This document shows positions 10,834 to 22,863 of a stretch of DNA of 64,000 nt, piece by piece (the first letter of the stretch is position 1; every line of letters begins with the position of its first letter). The position numbers and the translations under genes were made by a program. Source of the stretch: Vitellaria paradoxa (taxonomy: Eukaryota; Streptophyta; Magnoliopsida; Ericales; Sapotaceae); contig CM034234.1 in the NCBI GenBank assembly GCA_019916065.1, forward strand, positions 1,994,963 to 2,058,962. The letters run 5' to 3'. A model generated the notes under the pieces. That model ran no database searches. It was not told the origin of the DNA and saw only the letters and a program-made list of their open reading frames with translations.

Positions 10834-12826
10834 TTAGTGTATTGTTCAAGAAATTTGAGAGAGCTTGAAATTTTTGAAGAAAGTTCAAAAATAAAAGTTG
10901 AGAAAAGTTAGTAAAAATTAAGAAAAAAATTAAAATTTTTTTATTTGACTGAAATTAAAAAATATTTAAAAAATTATAAATTTTTAGAGATTTTTTTCAT
11001 AATTTTTAGTGTACCAAACGCGTACGGAGTAAAACCAACGAATTAGGAAGGACAGTAAAATCGTACTCTCTTATTAGAAATCAAATGTAATTATTATTTT
11101 TTTTGAGTAGATCTGTAGCTGGTCCCTTCATGTGATATTTTTAGTTCCGTTCTTAACATGCATTCAATTAAAAATGTCAAACGGAGGGCTAAATTATCTA
11201 TGAGCTTAAAATTGGCTATAGACCAATAAAACGAATAGTAATTACATTATATTTTTTTACCTAAGAGAAAATTTTCCATTTAAAAATTTTTTAACCTATT
11301 CAAAATTTACCAAAAATCTCTACAAATAACTTTTTATACGCTGCACGAATTACAAATTTATAATTTTTATTAATTTATATATATTAATTTTTTTACCAAT
11401 TTAAATGCGCTCTTATAAAACAGACTACGGTAATTTTAATAATTTGTAAAGAATTACAATTTTTCACTCTTTTTCTATCTTTTTTCCTTGTGCATGTTCA
11501 TCCCCCTTGAGGGAATCGCCAACTTTGATCAATCTTCTTAACTTAGGGCCAAATTATTGGTCCAAAATAAGACCAACTCGTACGTGCCTAATCGAGAAAT
11601 TATGGTTACGGGGACATTAAAAGAAAATTAAAAAAAAAATTACGAGTCATATATATGCATGTTTTAAACACGAGGTACGTAGCAACGTCATTTTCATGCA
11701 CCAATATTGACTAGTCATAAACAAGTGCGATCGAGATATTGTTACTTTTGTGGTGGGGAATTAAGACCCATGTGTTTTTTGATGGAGTAGAAGGATCCAT
11801 CCACCACACTACTCGCTTTTGAAGTCTACAATGACGACTTGGGGTGGTGGGGAGGCATTCTAGAGAAGTGTTAACAAACAATAATTTAATTATGTTCTTG
11901 ATTTAAAAAAAATATGAAAATAAGAAAATGAAGAGTGTCCACTACCATACGATTATCAGAAAAAATAAAAAATTAACGAAAATAATTTATAAAATTGTTA
12001 GGCATAAATAAGAGTTATCACTTCAAAAAATATATTTAAAATATATTAAATTATTCTTTATTTACAAAATTACTGTTATCATATCCAGGGACGGAAGTAA
12101 GAATACTCAATGAATAGGCCAAAGTACTTAAATCTACTAAAAATATATCTGCTAAAAATATAATAATTACGTTAAATTTTAATAGTAGGAGGGCATATAC
12201 CTATATTAAAATTTTTAATTACAAAATATAAAACATCTATAATATTTCTAGCCATCGTGAGGATCAAGGTCCTTATAATCTTCACATAAGTCTATTCCCG
12301 ATCACATCATTATTAGAATGAAAGGAATAGAAGTCTACCACGTTGAAAACAACTACTAGTAATCTATGATAAGGATTTTCACCAAACTTTCAAAAAAAAA
12401 AAAAAGAAGTAATATATGGGGTAAACTTAATATTTGTAATCAATGGAATAAAGTTATATTTTTAAAATAAATAGAAACAAAAGTAAAATTTACAAGTATG
12501 AGAACAAAACCAATAACCTTTGTGTAAATTTTTTAAATAAATGAGAGTAATTGTTCTTACTGGGCCTTTGTTCGCTCCATTATATTTGATTGTATAGCAG
12601 CCAGCTGAACATGGTGCAGGTAGTGTTTTTATTTTAAAAAAATTGTTCTACACAAGCATGATTTGCTCTGTTTCTTTCGGTGCCAAACTTGAACAAATTA
12701 ATATTAATATAATGAGACCAGAATTCAATCTTCAAGTTTACACTATTGGTGGAAAATTTTTATGCAAGTCCGCATATGAATTTTGTATTTATATATCTTT
12801 TCTAGATTTATTCTCATATATATATT

Positions 12827-12984
12827 GGCTCCATTTGGAGTAACAAAAAACTCTGAAAAATAATGAAAAATATTAAAAATTTTTAAAAATTATTCAGTAT
12901 TGATCTCACTGCACAGATTATTAACCCATAACTCATCTCACTTTATCTCATTTTATCTAACTTTTTATCGCAATAAACGTATCC
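12827..12984. mobile_element. Tourist-like MITE, ATT target duplication
   Basis: A 158-bp element with left end GGCTCCATTTGGAGTAAC and right end (reverse complement) GGATACGTTTATTGCG, flanked by ATT on both sides. The right half contains the ATCTCATTTTATC-type motif shared with the larger MITEs at 14280 and 29721, suggesting a related or internally deleted member. Confidence 0.55.
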
Positions 12985-13556
12985 ATTATCTTGTGAGTAC
13001 AAATTAAGACTTTTTATACTAAGATGGTACATGTAAATTGGAGTGGGCATAACTCCACTGCATCCATCACAACAAAATTTAAATGCTGACCTCCTTGTTT
13101 GATTGCAATCTCTTTTGTAAGGGTGTGTTTGGGAAGCATATTTTAGAAAAAATAACTAATAACCCTATTTACGGGTCAACTGTGAATTGCCTAAAATAAA
13201 AGGAGATGTCTATTTCACCAGCAATGTTAGGAAGGAAATCATATAATTAAGTGAGACAGGGGGCACAATGTGTAGGGGTTGTTTGGCTTTGTGTCGATGG
13301 GGCCCAATATCTATATGCTTATCAGTCCCAGCACTCATTTAATTAGTGCTCAAAAAACATATGCTCACGACTTTTTTGACATTTCACTTTCAGGCAACTT
13401 GGCAGTAATTGGAACAATAGAAAATCCACTTCCATGCGTTCACATAAACTTTTACAATCCCAAATAAGATTCACCACCATGTCACTGGCCTTGTCATAGA
13501 TGACTTAAGCATTCGCATTCATTAATCTTCATCTACATACATACATATACATATAC

Positions 13557-13590
<34 letters not shown>

Positions 13591-14279
13591 AATTTAATAA
13601 AGAATTTATTAAAATTGCCAATTTTGATCTTCGAAAATTTTTGGGACCCAGCTACTTGTCCCTTTGGACAAGAGGATATTAACCATATACGCACCATATC
13701 TCTTCCGACACTTTTTTAAACTTCAAGGTTCCGTTTGTAGTTCTAAATTTTATAAAAATAATATTCATAAAATTTTAACTTTTTATCTACGGTACAAATC
13801 ATGAGATTGTAAATTTTACTAATTTAAACTAATTTTTTACGACTCCAAACGTATATTTATTCTTTATTTTGATTGATATTTGACAGTATCCAAAAACCAA
13901 TCTTAAAAAACTATCTGCCACTTAAATTGTATTTGTTTTAATATAAAAAAATTTTAGAGGAAACACATATACTCATGTTTAAAAAATTATTATTTAAAAA
14001 TAGAAATAAAATGATTTTAGAGAAAATATATTTACTCATATTTAAAAAAATATTTTTAAAAACAAAAATAAAAATTATTTTACATTTGACTCAAACGGAT
14101 CCTTAAGTGGATAGAAATGTGTTGACCTGGGGAACCTTGAAATTTAAAAATAATCATGCTTAACTTATTCGGACAAATTTCAATAACAATCAAATAAATC
14201 GCATCTATTGTAAAAGAATAGGTTAAACATTTATTATTCCGAGTGTTCCAATCACAATCCACCGCGCACGCAACACTAA

Positions 14280-14814
14280 GGCTGTGTTTGAAATGATAAA
14301 AAATGAGATAAAATGTGATTTGTTGAAACTTTTTGTATTTAGTGTACACATCTTAAACTGTGTTATTTGGAAATGAATAATAAGATTTCCGTTCTAACCG
14401 ATTGGATTTCCGTTTGGACGGATTTAAAATTTTGGGCAGTTATGACTTCTTTGCACTACAATCCGTCTAAACGAATTGTAGAAACCGTTTGGATAGAAGT
14501 TAGTCACGCAAATCCATTAGAACGGTTTCTACGACCCTATAAAAAAATAGTCAAAATGGATGTCATTCCGTAGTTTGGGGTTCATGGCGAGAATGATGAA
14601 AATTTTTTACTATTTGATTAATCAAGTTCTAATTATCGACTTTTTTTTTAAACGTATCGAATTTTTTTTTAACTTTGAGAAGGTAAGAATGTGAAAAAAA
14701 ATATAGAGATTTTATAAAATTTTCAAAAATTTTTAAAAATTTTCAAAAATTTTTAAAAATTTTTACCAAAATTTTTAAAAATTTTTACCAAAATTTAATA
14801 TACCAAACACATCG
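14280..14814 (-). mobile_element. MITE family A, copy 1 (535 bp)
   Basis: The ends GGCTGTGTTTGAAATG and, reverse-complemented, CGATGTGTTTGGTAT are imperfect inverted repeats, flanked by TAA on both sides. Along its full length it aligns with the reverse complement of 29721-30220, sharing AATGAGATAAAATGTGATTT, TTGTATTTxGTG and TTTTTTTTAAA followed by TTTGAGAAG. It is non-coding and non-autonomous; Tourist/PIF-Harbinger type by target duplication. Confidence 0.75.
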
Positions 14815-15120
14815 TAAATCACAGCCCAAAAAAAGAAATAAAAAAAGCGCCAATATTCACGTAGTACAATATTATTGAGTTTAAACCATGACGAAATTCA
14901 CATATTGTTCGCTTTGAATTTTCAAGTCTCAAAATTTTGTTTCTATTGGGCCGACATAGACATCACAAAAAATATCTTATATGAGTAGAATCTTTATCTG
15001 ATTTGAATTTTACAACTCTTACAATTTTATTTTTTTAGCTCACACAGACGCTTCAAGACAAAAAAAATTATTAAATAGATCGCTGAATTATTAAATATTT
15101 CACGATGAGAGACGAGTATT

Positions 15121-15289
15121 ACGTTGTATTTAAAGTTGTATAAAAGTGTATAAAATAAAATAAAATTATAAAAATAAATATTTTATAATTCGTATAATAA
15201 ATAAAAAATTTAAATTTTATTATCTCATAATTTATATTTATAAAAATTTATAAAATTTTATTTTATTTTATACAACATCAAACGGAGCC
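15121..15289. mobile_element. Foldback-like MITE, ATT target duplication
   Basis: A 169-bp element. The two ends share GTTGTATAAAA followed by TATAAAATAAAATAAAAT in inverted orientation, and the right end carries the TCAAACGGAGCC terminus typical of the other elements here. ATT flanks both sides (15118-15120 and 15290-15292). Confidence 0.55.
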
Positions 15290-16136
15290 ATTACTTTCCT
15301 ACTTCTGGGATATCGATTACTGACGTTGGAGAGCCCCCAACTGATAACTCACTGCCAGATGACTCCCTGCCATTCGGCTTTCTAACGTCATTTCATTTTG
15401 CAGGTTACCATGAAAAAAACGAAAGACTTGGGAAAACAAAAGAGGTCGTACGAATTTTCGACCTCCAAATACCATACATAAAACTGGGGCCTAAAAAAAA
15501 AAAAAGAAAAAAGGAAAAAAAAGACCAAATGGATGGAAATGAAAAATCTTAACGACGATTTTCAAAGGAATTGCATTGTAGAACATGCCCCCTATTTCAT
15601 CGGTTTAATTATCGATTCGATCAATTATAAAATAAAACATCTAAATATTTTTTAATTATTTATATAATTAATTCCATATATTATATGTTGCAAGTAATGA
15701 GAATTAAGAAAATATGTGAAATAGTATTCAAGTATCTTTGAAATCATCTAATTTTCCTCAAGTTGTAGCCCTGTTTACTCAGCCAATCGGTTGGCCGGTT
15801 TCGACTTGGTCAATCGATTGTTTACAACCAATGCAATTCTTTGATTTGATCTAGTTCTGATAACACTAATCCAAATAATTAACAACAGAACACAATTATT
15901 AAGTATCATATAATCATGTGTAAGCAGAAGCACCATTATCAGGCAGGTAAGTGTAAGCAATCCCTATATTGGATAAGTTATAATGTGTCAAACAAAAGCC
16001 ATCTCCAAGACTTTTGAGAAACAAATTGATCATTCATATTTATACACCAAGATACATATTCCATGCCACTATGTTGGGATTTTATTTTAACCCAAAAAAC
16101 AAAATTATATATATATATATATATATAAGACATAGC

Positions 16137-18086
16137 CTAATTGTAAGAGTTGTACAGAGATGGCAATAGAGGAGACTGACATGCTGCAAAACTCCATGGA
16201 AAGTTTGTTTCATAGGATGGACATAGAAACACGCTCTGATCATAAGATTCTGAATCAACAACTGCTGCTTTGTATCTAGGCAGCAAAAAAACATCCTCCA
16301 TCCTAGGCCTCTTTGGAGCTCGAAGTTCTTCAGATCTTACTTCAGTTCTGTCGATCTCCAGATCAGATTCAAATTCTCTGCCGCACGACTCTGAATCGTC
16401 GCAGAGGGAAGGTAGTGATACAGGTAAAAAGGCCTTGCTAGGTCTAGTAATGCTTGTTGTCCGGTTTTTGTAGTCCTCTGCAATGCTATCTAGAAACCTT
16501 CCTTGGGCTTCTATTTTGAGTTTCAAGCTCCTTTGAACCTTTTCGTTAGAAATAAATAATAATCACTCAATGTGATAGATTTCATTAACATTAGATTTTC
16601 TGATATTTCTCAGAAATTAATGTGTTCTAGCATATATATATATATATATATAGTCTGAATTATACCTCAAGTTGATCACTCAATCGCCTTTCTGCTTCTT
16701 TCTGCATTTGCAATGCTTCGTTGAGCTGAGCGCCCCTGCAAAGATTACATGCAATAATAAAATGAGCCAATATTGTAAAAGAGGTGATTTTCAAGGAGTC
16801 TTGGGGATGCATGAAGAAAGAAGCTACAACTCACGATGTTGTGCTGAAGTTTGGCAGTATTTCAGAAATGTTTCTCCTCTCAAATTTGGCTCCTGCATAA
16901 TGCAAAATATGTCCCCCCCCCCCCCAAAAAAAAGATCTATTATTTGTACACAAGATTGAAAAGTCAAGTATCTAAATCTGTCTTCATTTAAATGGTAAGT
17001 ACTGTTTGATTTCCGGTTTCCATTAAAAATTGAAAAGACAATTAAACTTTGACAAAGAAATCCAAGTCATGGACAATTTGCGAGTGAGAGGTATAGAACT
17101 TACTATCGGAACATTCTGGAATAAACTTTGTTATCCTGTATTTCTGAAAACATTAAAAAAAAAAAAAACAAAAACAAAAACGAAAACGAAAACAAAAGTT
17201 GATCAAAAAAAGCTGTTGCAATAAGTATTTAAAGTAAACACATGTAGATTATGGAGCAGGATCAAATTGTACTTGGTTTATAGCTCTAAACCCGATATAC
17301 AGCGAATCAATAATTTCATGTTGGATTCATGTTAGCTCAGCCCAACAGTACAAGACACGGATATGGCATGCACGCTATGATGCTAAATATCAAATCCACC
17401 AAATTCCAAAGATGTAATTAAGCATTTAAAAGATAATCAAGTTTCTAATTGACTTTAAAATAAGCGCAAACTCTGAAAACCAGCACTGGTGGCTTAGTTA
17501 TTCACAAATGATCAAAATCTGAACACGTGCACATTTGGATGAAGTAAATGAAGAAAGGCCCGGTTTCATTGGACTTTGTCAGTGGCATCATTAATCAAAA
17601 TACAGAAAATAGACTTCTTGTAACAGAAACTAGAGAAGCATGTGACAAAACAAACCTAAAGGATAAATAACTAATGCAGCCATAATAAAACCTCCACATC
17701 ATTTAATCTTTTAGCTTAATACCATGTTGCATTTTCAGGTACTCATTGAAGAATCTACAGAGAGAGAGAGAAGGGGGGGGGGGGGGAGAGAACCTGTAAG
17801 TGGCTTTTGACATGGTAGATGGTTAGTCCTGGAATCCCCATAGTCTTGAGGATGCCTTTGGGCGTTGCCCCTGCATTCAGTTAAAAACCAAGACATCAAC
17901 AACAAAGTTGACTAGAATCATGAACCAGCCATGCAAACCAAAAGAATGCACACAAGATCGTTTTATGATTTTGAACTTACTATCTGGGCCGCCAAGCTGA
18001 TTAACTGCCTTTTCAAACAGATCATGCAGCGCCTGATTCCATTTCAACCGTTCTTTTCCGGACCCATCAGACCTGCTTGAACCCAT
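16137..18086 (-). CDS. MYB-CC (PHR1-like, GARP) transcription factor
   Basis: Six exons on the minus strand, 18086-17981, 17870-17794, 17143-17104, 16892-16835, 16735-16666 and 16538-16137, join in phase with GT-AG introns to encode 250 residues. A single GARP/MYB repeat spans about 11-64 (KERLKWNQALHDLF, LGGPDRATPKGILKTMGIPG and TIYHVKSHLQKYR). It is followed by the MYB-CC coiled coil at about 95-135 (LNEALQMQKEAERRLSDQLE, then VQRSLKLKIEAQGRFL; family consensus LHEQLE). This class binds DNA as dimers in the nucleus and includes the phosphate-starvation regulators PHR1/PHL. The C-terminus has a KRPR stretch that may be a nuclear signal. The N-terminus is short, so it resembles small PHL proteins rather than PHR1. 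The start is the first ATG in frame after the stop at 18120; an upstream 5' exon cannot be excluded. Which PHL subgroup it belongs to is undecided. Confidence 0.88.
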
Positions 18087-18878
18087 GTCAGATCCCAAGC
18101 AGTAACCCAATTTGATGGGTTATAGAAACAGGAGAAACACAAAAACAGTTGTCCTCCAAAGGACAGGCGATCAGCTCTTAAATCATGGCAACAAACCAAT
18201 GAGCTTTAAGATAAGCTTAGTGGTTGGAGATGACGTAAAACATCTGCAATTTTCGGAATTAACCAAGCTAGCTAGCAGAGTCCAAAGCTTCTCAAATTCC
18301 AAACTTGTTTTTCTAGGTCTTGCCATTTGGTGAAGAAATCTAAGATCATGACCCCACAAGTATCTTTCAAAGATACTGCCTCAGCCAGACCCAAAAGTCA
18401 ATCCAAGTCCACAACAATTTAACAAGGCCCAGGAAAAGGGAAGGTTGACTAGCGTCATCATTGCCTTCCCCCTCTTCGCCCTGGTAGACCAGTTAGTGCC
18501 ATACAGGAAAACATAAGGATCCTGCTCTGTGATACAAGTCCCTTTTTCAGCGAAAAATAATTTTCAATCCACCCAAAAAAAAAAAAAAAAAAAAAAAAAG
18601 ATCTCAAAATTTCAAATCTTATAATCACCCTGCAAGGCACTTGCCATCTATCAGTCCAAGTGATATAAAATTCTAAATCCAAGTAAATAGCATGGAAGCA
18701 TCGCCATATAAGATAAATACCAAACATAACCATACAATGACATGGACATCACAGACCATGTCTTATAAACAAGATTTGTAATTACTCCATTACAAACATT
18801 TAAAAAAAAAAAGGACTATATCTGTACTACCCTGTTAGATCACTGCTGATCATCCCTCTTCTTGGATTTTAGAAACAA
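18087..18878. other. Spacer between MYB-CC and Alfin-like genes
   Basis: About 790 bp that should hold the promoter and leader of the MYB-CC gene and the 3' untranslated region of the Alfin-like gene, both on the minus strand. It contains a long poly-A run (about 18576-18599). No further gene was seen. Confidence 0.5.
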
Positions 18879-21800
18879 CTACTGCCTGCCCCTCTTCATG
18901 CTGCAAGATGGGCACTTATATTGCTTGATACTCTCTGCTTTAGCTGGTGTGATCTTCACACACTTTCCGTGGAACCACCTCTCACAGATGTCGCATCCAA
19001 TCCAAAACTCATCGGCATTATAATTCCCGCCACAGCTCCCGCAGAGGGTTTCACTATGTTCATCTTCATCCTCCTCATAACTCTCATCTGCAAGCTTTGG
19101 GTTGCTTTTCACCTGTCCATCACTTGATCTCTACATAAAGAGGAAACCAAATTAGTATCAACACAAAGGTAAATCATTTACAAAGGAATGGCAAAACCAA
19201 GTGAAATGAGAGGGGAAAAAATAGTTCCTTAGATCCTTGCAGCAGGCATACGTTTTAGATGTTCAGCCTTTTCTCCAAAACCTCATTCACATCATATACT
19301 CCAGTAAATATCAGCAGGATACAATTATTCACACCTCGTTTAGCAATATTTCTTGGATTTTATGTTTTCTTTGTTTATATTGTCTCAATAATAAGACATG
19401 AGGAAAGGTCAGGGAAGGAGAAAAAATGGAATTTTATTCTCATCCATTTTAGGTCTTACCTTTGTGCTACCACGTGATTTGCTTCCACTATCTGCACTGG
19501 GCTTGTCTTTCACAGGCTTCCTCTCTGCCACAATTTCGAAGACAGTAGGCAGATCATTGATCAAGCTGAATAGGCGCTTCCTGTCCAGAAAAACTTATGT
19601 GAGTTCTTCTCAACAAAAATCTTACTACGAATTAAGCTGGTATACAAGCTGTACAACCCACCACAGACCCCTTCCCCCACTGCATCTTGGGATAAAATGT
19701 CAGGAAGATTTTGCATGCAGAGAAATCTCTCTCTCTCTCTCTCTCTCTCTCACATGGGATCACAGGTGTCGTACTGATTCAGGCTGCAACTAGATTGGAA
19801 GCCATTTACATCACATGTATCAACCAGACAAGGGCCTTCAGTCTGGATGCGAAAGAGAAATTAACAGTTTTAATGGGAGGCCAAACAAAGGTTTTGTTAA
19901 ATTTAATTCTTTCACAGTTTTCTCTTCTGCTCTAATCACATCCTTGCAACATTTCAAGCCACCATAATCCCTTTGGGGGCCTATTACATGTACAGGTGCA
20001 TGTGAGGTATTCCAACTACCACAAATGGGAGCTCATGCAGTACATGAGTTACCAAGTACCAGCAACTTCAATCGTCTAGATTTGGGCACTGAAGTTTCTA
20101 CACATCCACCGGCCAGAGGTGAATCACAGTTGGTCTAAATCTGGTTATTTCAAACCGCACGTATGGTAAAAAGAAAACTGTCCTTGGAGTTAAATTTTTA
20201 AAACTCCATTAAGCATAGTCATCAAGGATATAAACAAAAGTTAACCACATAAGAAAACAAAACTAGATTAAAGAAGAGGAGTCAAAAGAAATAAATAAAT
20301 AAATAAATAAGTAAAAGAATTTTATGATTTAGGAGTTTGGCTGCAGTTAGCAACAACGGGACAAAGAATAGTAGCTAGAATTTCAGAAAATTAGGCTAAA
20401 TAGAGATGGTCAAAGGAAGAAGCTAAAATATATAGCGAGTATTTCTCAACCTTGGAATTAAATGTCAAAATATATATGGGCAGTTCATTCCACTAAAGAT
20501 GACAATAGGGGGAGTGATTAGTGTCTTCACATAGATTGAGTCAAATTTCTTTTCTGTATTCCTTTCATTCTTTTTTTTCCCTTTGGTGTGTGGTTATCAA
20601 AAAGGTCCAAAATTTATGTAAATTTAGGTTCTACTTTTGTCAAAAACAAATTGAATGGAATGTAATTATGACCATCATTCAATGGTTAAAAATGGCAATT
20701 TCACACCTTGAATGAACCAACCACTAAGTCACTGGCCCAGTAGAATACTTGAGACAGAAAACAATTTTAGAGGAAACAAAAAAAAGGATAAGAAAAAACA
20801 AGCTACTCAATACAATTATTAACATTGTTTTAGTAGATTTGAGTAAAATATATATATATAGTTTAGGTAATGTACAGTAGTAATCATTGCAATGAACTTG
20901 AGCATGAACTACTTGTTCTTTAAGTTAAAAACAAAAATAAAAAACTGGCCAAGTGACTTCTTTACTAGTCAAACCGAAGGATTAATCTAAAGGTTGTCTC
21001 CGAGTATGAGTTACTCTATTAATGTGCCCTCCATTTACATTTCTTTACACAACTTTAAACAGTAATTTCCCAAAGAAACAGCTCATCTGCTAGTGTGTGT
21101 ATGATGATTGCTTTTTATAAAGGTCATGAAGGGGTAAAGAAGAAGAAAAGTTATTTTATCCTTTTTCCCATAGACAGTTCAGCTCTCTGAAAATTAAACT
21201 TCCCGTTATCGGAAATGTGTGCTAGATTTGAAAACTTGGACCATCATAATTGATTGTGGATGCATTCAACAGTGTCTTGCATGAGCTACCAGTGATGGAC
21301 CAAAAATTGGGCAAGGGAAGCTGGTAAATGAAAGATTAATAATAAAACATTGACAAAAATACAAAACAAGAATTTTTAAACTTTCTGAAGATAACCTATA
21401 ACATGATAACGACGCTGACCTCAAACAGTTGACAAGAAGTGAAGAAAAATGCCCACCTATAAAAATGATAAACTCTGGTCTTATAAAGGAATAAATCTAC
21501 ATTACAGGTTCTTGAAACAAAGCTTGTCAAAATAAGATAAAATAAAAGACAACCTTCATTGTCTTCACAACATTGGTCAGTTTATGTCCTTTGTGCCAAC
21601 ATGATCATGCAAAAATGCAAACATAACAAGGTTACAGGTTACATTGTAGTAAATGACATGAAACAATTTGCTGCCCAAAAACAACAACGAAGAAAATGAA
21701 AGGGAAGCCTTCCAGCTGTGCAGCTAATTTAGCCTATGAAATAAACCACAGTCACTTTAACCATCAATCAACTATTTAACCATGTCAAGTATTATAAACC

Positions 21801-22863
21801 AATTAAACCATGATTAAAGGTTGCAACTTGTGCACGATAATTCATGCTCATTTGTTTGATCTTCTTCCTAATATATAGATTGATCTTCTTAAGAAAGTTA
21901 ATTGGTGTACCTTTCATTTCGGTTGAGTCGGGCTCCTAGATAGAAAGCCACAGAGAGCAACCAGCAGTCACTGTGCACTGCAACAAGCGAAAGCCAATCT
22001 CTACGGTTCATGCCATCCCTAGCAAAATTTATCCCAAGTGCAGGCTCCGGAAGCTCTGGTGGAACTTCCTCAGCTGGAAGTGTGACTTCCCAACTTTCAT
22101 TTGGATGTCCATACAGACACAAGTTCTCCTTGTCTAAACCAAATATAGACAAAGCAATTGAAAGTCCCAAAGAGAAAAAAAAAGAAAATTTTAACATGAG
22201 CAAGAGTGGTATGGGAAAACACGCGCACACGCAGGAGCTAGATTCAAAGTTGAAAACTTCCACAGAATTCAGAAAATAGAATGAAAGTGGAGAACTTCCA
22301 CAAAATTCAAATTGGGGCACAACTGAATCGAATTCAAACTATGAGTTTAAAGACTCTTTAACTTTCCCATTCTTAGTCCCCTTTCCCCCTACAAATTGCC
22401 AGTAAAAGCCATAAATGCACAATTTTCATTTCAAAAGCTGACAAGAGGAAGGGAATTTAGACATTTCTTCATTTCATTCAATGGTCTTTGCCCTGTACTC
22501 CTGCTCTTAAAAGGCACACACATACGTAGACAAAGACAATTCGAAGCTCTATAAGACCCAGACGCAGAAACAAAAACTTCAATTACACCGATCTGCAATC
22601 ACAAACAAACAACTAAAAAAAAGTGAAAATTACCCGGATCGCAGAGCCCATAGAATTCATCGACATCTGAAATACAAAAGCAATCACACAGCAGTGAGAC
22701 AAATAAAAATAAAAATAAAAAAATCAGAGACCGAAAAGGCGAAATTTTAGAGAAAGAGAGTACCACTAGTCAAAGCACGAACAATGCCAGCTCGTCGACC
22801 GCTATAATCTTTGAAGATCTCTTCAACAGTCCGAGGACTTGACGAGATTGAAGCCATTTCCAT
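18879..22863 (-). CDS. Alfin-like PHD-finger protein
   Basis: Five exons, 22863-22764, 22666-22634, 22133-21911, 19580-19460 and 19130-18879, splice in phase (GT-AG) to a 242-residue protein, the usual length for the family. The Alfin N-terminal domain covers about 8-135 ([62 protein letters not shown]). A variable basic, then acidic linker ([12 protein letters not shown]) leads to a C-terminal PHD finger with all eight ligands: C189, C192, C205, C208, H213, C216, C232, C235. Aromatic W202 and W211 fit an H3K4me3-binding pocket. Family members are nuclear chromatin readers that bind H3K4me3 and act with PRC1 components. The sequence most resembles AL1/AL2/AL7-type proteins ([17 protein letters not shown]). 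An alternative start is the Met two codons downstream. The third intron is long (2.3 kb). Confidence 0.93.
19581..21910 (-). other. Intron 3 of the Alfin-like gene
   Basis: A 2.3-kb GT-AG intron. It contains a CT microsatellite at about 19725-19751 and an AAAT run near 20292. I found no transposon ends, duplications or coding sequence in it. Confidence 0.65.

Larger units (their letters stand above)
10486..16136. other. Intergenic region with several MITEs
   Basis: This 5.6-kb region separates the dioxygenase gene from the MYB-CC gene. Apart from the MITEs listed separately (10692, 12827, 14280, 15121) and a possible one at about 13727-13855 (ends TTCCGTTTG and CCAAACG, no clear target duplication), it holds AT-rich non-coding DNA. 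A TA tract at about 13557-13578 is flanked by ATACATACAT and ATGTATGTAT, making a palindrome. Confidence 0.6.

Noticed and set aside
12089..12270. CAGGGACGGAAGTAAG, which resembles a hAT terminus
   Set aside because: No matching right end or 8-bp target duplication could be found.
13727..13855. Possible MITE with TTCCGTTTG and CCAAACG ends
   Set aside because: The ends look right but no flanking duplication was visible, so it is mentioned only in the intergenic entry.
17755..17790. GA and G-run tract near a MYB-CC exon as a functional site
   Set aside because: It lies in an intron just after the donor at 17793; simple-sequence slippage is the simplest explanation.
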